Of a stretch of 18,019 nt of DNA, positions 13,562-18,019 are shown piece after piece. The notes under the pieces were generated by a model, which saw nothing but the letters and a program-made list of their open reading frames with translations, was not told the origin of the DNA and searched no databases. The DNA lies in the NCBI GenBank assembly GCA_021806055.1, contig JAJZYE010000002.1, positions 1 to 18,019 of the forward strand, given 5' to 3'. Every line of letters begins with the position of its first letter. Position 1 is the stretch's first letter. Position numbers and translations under genes: made by a program. This stretch comes from Actinomycetes bacterium. GTDB lineage: Bacteria > Actinomycetota > Acidimicrobiia > Acidimicrobiales > RAAP-2.

Positions 13562-15931
13562 GTGTCCGAGGCCGACAAGCAGATCGTAGACAGCACGCGA
13601 GTGCTGACGTCGCACGCGAACGTGTCGACCGTCTACCCCGAGACGCTGGGCTACCGGCTCAAACGACTCCTCCTCGGGCGCCCCTACGTGACCGAGCAGC
13701 TGAGCGGTGAGCGGCTGGGGCGTGGCGTCGCGCTGGGCGTGCTGTCGCCCGACTGCATCTCCTCGTCGGCGTACGGCACCGAGGAGATCCTGACCCAGCT
13801 GACCCCCTTCATCGGCCTGGCCGCGTTCGCGCTGGTCGTGCCGATCATGTTCGTCATCCTCGGTGTCCTCTTCTTCGTCACGACCTCCTACATGGACGTG
13901 ATCAAGTACTACACGTCGGCGGGGGGCTCGTACGTGGTGGCGCGCGACAACTTCGGGCCCCGGGTCGCCCAGGTCGCCGCGGTGGCGCTGCTGATCGACT
14001 ACACGGTGACGGTCGCCGTGCAGTGCTCCGCGGGCACCGCGGCGCTGACCAGTGCGGTTCCCTCACTGGCGTCGTACTCCGTGCCGATCACCGTGGCCGT
14101 GGTGCTGATCCTGATCTACGGCAACCTGCGGGGCCTGCGCGAGGCCGGGAGCTACTTCGCGCTGCCGACGTACTTCTTCATCTTGATGATGGGACTCACC
14201 ATCGTCGTGGGGTTCGCGAAGAAGATCGCCGGCTCGCTGCACTACGTCGCCCAGCCCCCGGTGCACCTGCTGGTGGACGGACGGCTGGGCGTGAAGGGGT
14301 CGGGCCTGCTCATGGGGCTGGCCTTTCTCACACTCCTGCGCGCCTACGCCAACGGGGGGTCGTCGCTCACCGGCCTCGAGGCCATCTCCAACGGCGTGGC
14401 GAGCTTCCGCCGGCCCGAGTCCAAGAACGCCCGCGCGACGCTGATCACCATGTCGAGCGTCCTCGCCTTCCTCCTGCTCGGCGTGACGCTGCTGGCGGCG
14501 TGGACCCACGCGCTGCCCTACGCCGCCGGCACGCCCACCGTGGTCAGCCAGGAGGTGCACGCCGTCTTCGGCTCGCGCGGGGTGGGCGAGGTCATCTTCT
14601 ACCTGGTGCAGCTCGCGACCCTGCTCATCCTCTACACCGGCGGCAACACCTCCTTCAACGGCTTCCCCTTCCTCGCGAACTACGTGGCGACGGACAACTA
14701 CCTCCCGCGCCAGTTGACCAAGCGGGGCCACCGGCTGGCCTTCTCCAACGGGATCATCGTGCTGGGGGTCGTGTCGCTCACCCTGATCGTGGTGTTCCAG
14801 GCGAAGGTGAACGCGCTGGTGGCGCTCTACGCGATCGGCGTCTTCACCGGCTTCACGATGGCTGGTGCGGGCATGGTGGCGCGCCACCTGCGCGAGCGCA
14901 CGGGCCGGTGGCGCTTCGGCGTGGCGGTGAACCTGACGTCGGCCACCGTGACCGCCCTGGTCGTGCTGGTCTTCGTGCTGGCCAAGTTCACCGAGGGCGC
15001 GTGGATCATCGTCGTCGTGGGGCCGATCATGTACGTCGGGCTGCTGCGCTTCAATCGCCAGTACGAGCGTGAGGAGAAGGCCTTCGCCGCGGTCACCGCG
15101 AGGGGGCTGCCCAACATCCGCATGAACCGGGTCGTCGTGTTCGTCGACAACTACGACGTCGTCACCGAGCGCTCGCTGCGCTACTGCATGACGCTCAACG
15201 CGTACTCGATCCGCGCGGTGCACTTCGACATCGACCCGATCGTCACGCGACGCCTGGAGGAGGCGTGGGGGGCGCCCAACACCACCTCGGCCGGCATCAG
15301 CCTCGAGGTGGTGGACTGCGAGGACCGCCGGGTCGACCGTGCGGCCCTGGAGCTGGTGGCCGACGTCGTGCGCGACCCCGACGTCTTCTGCATGGTCATC
15401 CTGCCGCGTCGCGGCTTCTCCTCGCGCCTGCAGCGGCTCCTGCACGACCGGTCCGCGGACCTCATCGCCGGGGCCGTGATGCACGTGCCGCGCACGGCGG
15501 CGACCATCATCCCCTACCGGATGGGTCAGAGCCGCCAGATCGAGGGGGAGCAGGTCGACGAGCCCATGAGCGACGAGGTCGTGCGCGGCGGCGTGCGCGA
15601 GGACGCCCACCTCGAGGCCGACGTCAAGCTCGCGCAGCGCTCGACCGGGGCCGCCCCGATCGGCGGGCTGCACCAGCGCGAGTTCGCTCAGATCGCCGGC
15701 CGGGTCCGGGCGATGGCCATCAGCAACGAGGGTGACTCGCACGAGTTGCGCTGCGTGATCGCCGACAACACGGGTTCGGTCACCCTGGTGTTCCAGGGGC
15801 GCACGGCGGTGCCGGGGATCGAGCGGGGTACCCGGCTGCTGGTGCGCGGGACCGTGACCTCTCTGCGTCGCGAGGCCGTGATCCTGAACCCCCAGTACGA
15901 GATCGTCGCGGCGCCACGCGGCGACGAGTGA
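13562..15931 (+). CDS. kimA: KimA/YdaO-like APC-superfamily potassium transporter with C-terminal OB-fold
   Basis: This 789-residue protein has three parts. The first (about 45-500) is an APC-type transporter with about 12 membrane helices. Its motifs SSSAYGTEEIL, SAGGSYVVARDNFG, DYTVTVAVQCSAGTAALTSA and LTGLEAISNGV resemble Bacillus KimA (YdaO), a high-affinity K+ importer. The second (about 520-655) resembles the KimA cytosolic USP-like domain, with VVVFVDNYD and FCMVILPRRGFSSRLQRLLH. The third (about 705-785) looks like an OB-fold: EFAQIAGRVRAMAI, CVIADNTGSVTLVFQGR, GTRLLVRGTVTSL. Potassium as substrate is inferred from similarity and from the divergent ceoB-ceoC genes; some relatives are annotated as amino-acid permeases. 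The GTG at 13562 is favoured by the leaderless -10; 13553 is the alternative. Confidence 0.85.
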   Translation: MSEADKQIVDSTRVLTSHANVSTVYPETLGYRLKRLLLGRPYVTEQLSGERLGRGVALGVLSPDCISSSAYGTEEILTQLTPFIGLAAFALVVPIMFVILGVLFFVTTSYMDVIKYYTSAGGSYVVARDNFGPRVAQVAAVALLIDYTVTVAVQCSAGTAALTSAVPSLASYSVPITVAVVLILIYGNLRGLREAGSYFALPTYFFILMMGLTIVVGFAKKIAGSLHYVAQPPVHLLVDGRLGVKGSGLLMGLAFLTLLRAYANGGSSLTGLEAISNGVASFRRPESKNARATLITMSSVLAFLLLGVTLLAAWTHALPYAAGTPTVVSQEVHAVFGSRGVGEVIFYLVQLATLLILYTGGNTSFNGFPFLANYVATDNYLPRQLTKRGHRLAFSNGIIVLGVVSLTLIVVFQAKVNALVALYAIGVFTGFTMAGAGMVARHLRERTGRWRFGVAVNLTSATVTALVVLVFVLAKFTEGAWIIVVVGPIMYVGLLRFNRQYEREEKAFAAVTARGLPNIRMNRVVVFVDNYDVVTERSLRYCMTLNAYSIRAVHFDIDPIVTRRLEEAWGAPNTTSAGISLEVVDCEDRRVDRAALELVADVVRDPDVFCMVILPRRGFSSRLQRLLHDRSADLIAGAVMHVPRTAATIIPYRMGQSRQIEGEQVDEPMSDEVVRGGVREDAHLEADVKLAQRSTGAAPIGGLHQREFAQIAGRVRAMAISNEGDSHELRCVIADNTGSVTLVFQGRTAVPGIERGTRLLVRGTVTSLRREAVILNPQYEIVAAPRGDE

Positions 15932-16013
15932 CGTTTGCGCGGCCGCGTACGGGTTTTCCCCCATCCGCCGTCCTGGTCGACGCGCCCGCGCACGCCGGCC
16001 CGGCGAGTCTGTC

Positions 16014-16019
16014 TATCTT
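16014..16019 (+). promoter_or_regulatory. Candidate -10 of topA
   Basis: TATCTT lies in the only AT-richer patch of the gap 15932-16080 and would give a leader of about 55 bases. A second hexamer, TAGTTT (16029-16034), is an alternative. No good -35 is seen for either. The rest of the gap shows no gene or clear terminator. Confidence 0.25.
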
Positions 16020-16080
16020 GTAGGGCGATAGTTTCGTGGCCGCACGGCGCCACTTCGGAACGCGTTGAGAGGCGGTGAGC

Positions 16081-18019
16081 ATGGCCCGAGCCCTGGTGAT
16101 CGTGGAGTCGGTGGCGAAGGCCACCCGTATCCAGTCCATGTTGGGGCCCGACTACATCGTGCGGGCGTCGGTCGGCCACGTGCGCGACCTGCCCCAGAGC
16201 GCGGCCGAGATCCCCGCGGCGGTCAAGGGTGAGAAGTGGGCGCGACTGGGGATCAACGTCGACGATCACTTCAAGCCGGTCTACGTGGTGTCGAGTGACC
16301 GGCGCAAGGTGGTGAGCGAGCTCAAGTCCGCGCTGAAGCAGGTGGACGAGCTCTACCTGGCCACGGACGAGGACCGCGAGGGTGAGGCCATCGCCTGGCA
16401 CCTCGAGGAGCTCCTGAACCCTCGGGTGCCCGTCAAGCGGATGGTCTTCCACGAGATCACGCCGGCGGCGATCGAGCGCGCCGTGCGCGAGACCCGCGAC
16501 CTCGACACCCGCCTGGTTGACGCCCAGGAAGGCCGTCGCTTCCTCGACCGCCTCGTGGGCTACGAGGTGTCCCCGGTGCTGTGGCGTGCGGTCGACAAGG
16601 CCCGCTCCGCGGGTCGTGTCCAGTCGGTGGCCATCCGCCTGGTGTGCGAGCGCGAGCGCGAGCGGATGGCCTTCCGCTCGGCGACGTGGTTCGACGTGAC
16701 CGCGACCCTCGGGGCCGCCACCGACTTCGACGCGACGGTCGAGACGCTGGACGGCGCGCCGTTGGCGAGTGGTCGCAACTTCGACGCGACGGGTCAGCTC
16801 GATCCGGCGGCCACGGTCCAGGTGCTCAGCGAGGCCGCCGCCGGTGACCTGGCCCACGCCCTCGAGACGGCCACGGTGACGGTGGCCACGGTGAACTCGA
16901 CGCCCCGTACGCAGCGCCCCCAGCCGCCCTTCATGACCTCGTCGCTGCAGATCGAGGCCAGTCGCAAGCTGCGTTTCGACCCCGAGCGCACCATGCGCGC
17001 CGCCCAGCGCCTCTACGAGCAGGGTTGGATCACGTACATGCGCACCGACTCGACCACGCTCTCCGACGAGGCCCTGCGGGCGGCACGCTCGATGGCCGTG
17101 GCTATGTTTGGCGATGACTACGTGGCCGACGCGCCGCGGCGCTACGACCGCAAGGTGAAGAATGCGCAGGAGGCTCACGAGGCGATTCGCCCCGCCGGGG
17201 AGTCCTTTCGCACGCTGGATGACGCGCAGGCCAACTTGCGCGGCGACGAGCTCGCGGTCTACGACCTCGTCTGGAAGCGGACGATCGCCTCGCAGATGGT
17301 CGACGCACGCCTGACCCAGGATCGTGTGCAGCTCGCCGCCACGGTGCGCGGCGTCGCGCAGTTCGCGGGCGACGTCACGGTGGGCCTGGTCGCGACGGGG
17401 TTGCGCATCGAGTTCCCGGGTTTCCGCCGGGCGTACGTTGAAGGCACCGACGACCCCGAGGCGGAGCTGGCCGAGCAGGAGCGCATCCTGCCCGCGCTGG
17501 CTCCCGGACAGGTCGTGGCCGTTCGCGCCACCGAGGCCAAGGGCCACGAGACCCAGCCCCCCGACCGCTACTCCGAGGCGACGCTCATCAAGAAGTTGGA
17601 AGACCTGGGAATCGGACGTCCCTCGACCTACGCCTCGGTGATGAAGACGATTGACCGGCGCGGCTACGTCTGGAAGAAGGGCAAGTCGCTGGTCCCGGCG
17701 TTCCGAGCCTTCGCGGTGGTGAACCTCCTGCAGCGCTACTTCGCCGATCTGGTGGACTACGAGTTCACCGCCGACATGGAGGAGCAGCTCGACGAGATCG
17801 CGCGGGGCAGCCAGGACCTCGAGCCCTGGCTGCGCAAGTTCTACTTCGGCGACCCCGATGCCTCCACCGAGTTCGCTCGCCTGGGGCTCGCGCGCATCGC
17901 TCACGAGACCTACGACTTCGACTTCGCCGCGATCAACTCACTGGTGCTGGGCGTCGCGGCCGACGGCGAGCCGGTCAGTGTCCGATCGGGGCGCTACGGC
18001 CCCTACCTGGTCCACGGCG
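16081..18019 (+). CDS. topA: DNA topoisomerase I (type IA), 3' end outside the window
   Basis: The first 646 codons of a type IA topoisomerase are present. The Toprim domain starts ALVIVESVAKATRI, with catalytic Glu9 and Lys13, and holds the metal-binding TDEDREGEAIAWHL (Asp96, Asp98, Glu100). The conserved LVGYEVSPVLW, KARSAGRVQSVAIRLVCERE and PPFMTSSLQIEAS follow. The active-site tyrosine is Tyr319 in WITYMRTDS, the same number as in E. coli TopA. QEAHEAIRP and GIGRPSTYASVM complete the core. The final residues (RSGRYGPYLVHG) enter the C-terminal repeat region typical of actinobacterial TopA. The enzyme relaxes negative supercoils. ATG 16081 is preferred over GTG 16075 because GAGAGG (16067-16072) is eight bases upstream. 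The usual ESPAK motif reads ESVAK here. Confidence 0.96.
   Translation, partial: MARALVIVESVAKATRIQSMLGPDYIVRASVGHVRDLPQSAAEIPAAVKGEKWARLGINVDDHFKPVYVVSSDRRKVVSELKSALKQVDELYLATDEDREGEAIAWHLEELLNPRVPVKRMVFHEITPAAIERAVRETRDLDTRLVDAQEGRRFLDRLVGYEVSPVLWRAVDKARSAGRVQSVAIRLVCERERERMAFRSATWFDVTATLGAATDFDATVETLDGAPLASGRNFDATGQLDPAATVQVLSEAAAGDLAHALETATVTVATVNSTPRTQRPQPPFMTSSLQIEASRKLRFDPERTMRAAQRLYEQGWITYMRTDSTTLSDEALRAARSMAVAMFGDDYVADAPRRYDRKVKNAQEAHEAIRPAGESFRTLDDAQANLRGDELAVYDLVWKRTIASQMVDARLTQDRVQLAATVRGVAQFAGDVTVGLVATGLRIEFPGFRRAYVEGTDDPEAELAEQERILPALAPGQVVAVRATEAKGHETQPPDRYSEATLIKKLEDLGIGRPSTYASVMKTIDRRGYVWKKGKSLVPAFRAFAVVNLLQRYFADLVDYEFTADMEEQLDEIARGSQDLEPWLRKFYFGDPDASTEFARLGLARIAHETYDFDFAAINSLVLGVAADGEPVSVRSGRYGPYLVHG

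Noticed and set aside
15938..15947. Palindrome CGCGGCCGCG followed by a short T-run (GGGTTTTCC) as a terminator for the KimA-like gene
   Set aside because: The palindrome has no loop and the T-run is only four bases and seven bases away, so it does not make a convincing intrinsic terminator.
14063..15964. Long open frame antisense to the KimA-like gene (633 codons)
   Set aside because: No recognisable domain, low-complexity His/Asp/Glu-rich composition, fully covered by the conserved transporter.
16036..16068. Ten-codon leader reading frame (GTG to TGA) upstream of topA
   Set aside because: The nearest -10 candidate ends one base before it, there is no Shine-Dalgarno, and such short frames arise by chance.
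15688..17904. Long open frame antisense to topA (738 codons)
   Set aside because: Covers the topA coding region and runs back across the promoter gap into the KimA-like gene; composition is that of a shadow frame.

Overview
This is a dense, high-GC (visibly about 70%) actinobacterial chromosome segment. A WhiB-family protein, a GlnR-type orphan regulator, a mycobacterial-style CeoB/CeoC potassium locus, many GTG starts and leaderless-looking promoters all point to Actinobacteria. The eukaryotic-type glutamine synthetase and the short principal-type sigma factor would fit a deep-branching class such as Acidimicrobiia, but that placement is inference. No tRNA, rRNA, CRISPR array, insertion sequence or phage gene was found. 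No stretch over 300 bases lacks a gene; the longest gaps are 165-282, 3953-4064, 7945-8067 and 15932-16080.

Layout: the 5' end of a response regulator (1-164, minus) diverges from a whiB-like gene (283-531). A VKOR/DUF929 disulfide-redox operon follows on the minus strand (517-1940). A Nudix hydrolase (2022-2825) converges on the Fe-S carrier ATPase Mrp (2804-3952, minus). Mrp diverges from an A-type Fe-S carrier gene and ridA (4065-4802). A nitrogen operon comes next on the minus strand: type II glutamine synthetase, a type I glutamine synthetase paralog, then a GlnR-like regulator (7944 down to 4784). Glutamine-dependent NAD synthetase diverges from it (8068-9843) and overlaps an unknown 173-residue gene. 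A principal-type sigma factor (10400-11353) converges on a HAD-IB phosphatase (11350-12117, minus). A potassium locus follows: ceoC and ceoB (minus), diverging from a KimA-like transporter that carries an extra C-terminal OB-fold (13562-15931). The window ends inside topA (16081 onward).

Three functional modules stand out. The nitrogen module puts two glutamine synthetases of different families in one transcription unit with a GlnR-like regulator whose receiver lacks the phospho-acceptor Asp. The potassium module pairs two TrkA-type KTN/RCK proteins with a divergent K+ transporter. The Fe-S module sets Mrp back to back with an ErpA/HesB carrier coupled to RidA.

Two properties recur. Six genes have a TANNNT -10 hexamer, mostly TAGNNT, only 6-7 bases before the start codon, which suggests leaderless mRNAs. 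All four convergent gene pairs overlap at their 3' ends by 4-22 bases, leaving no room for conventional terminators between them.
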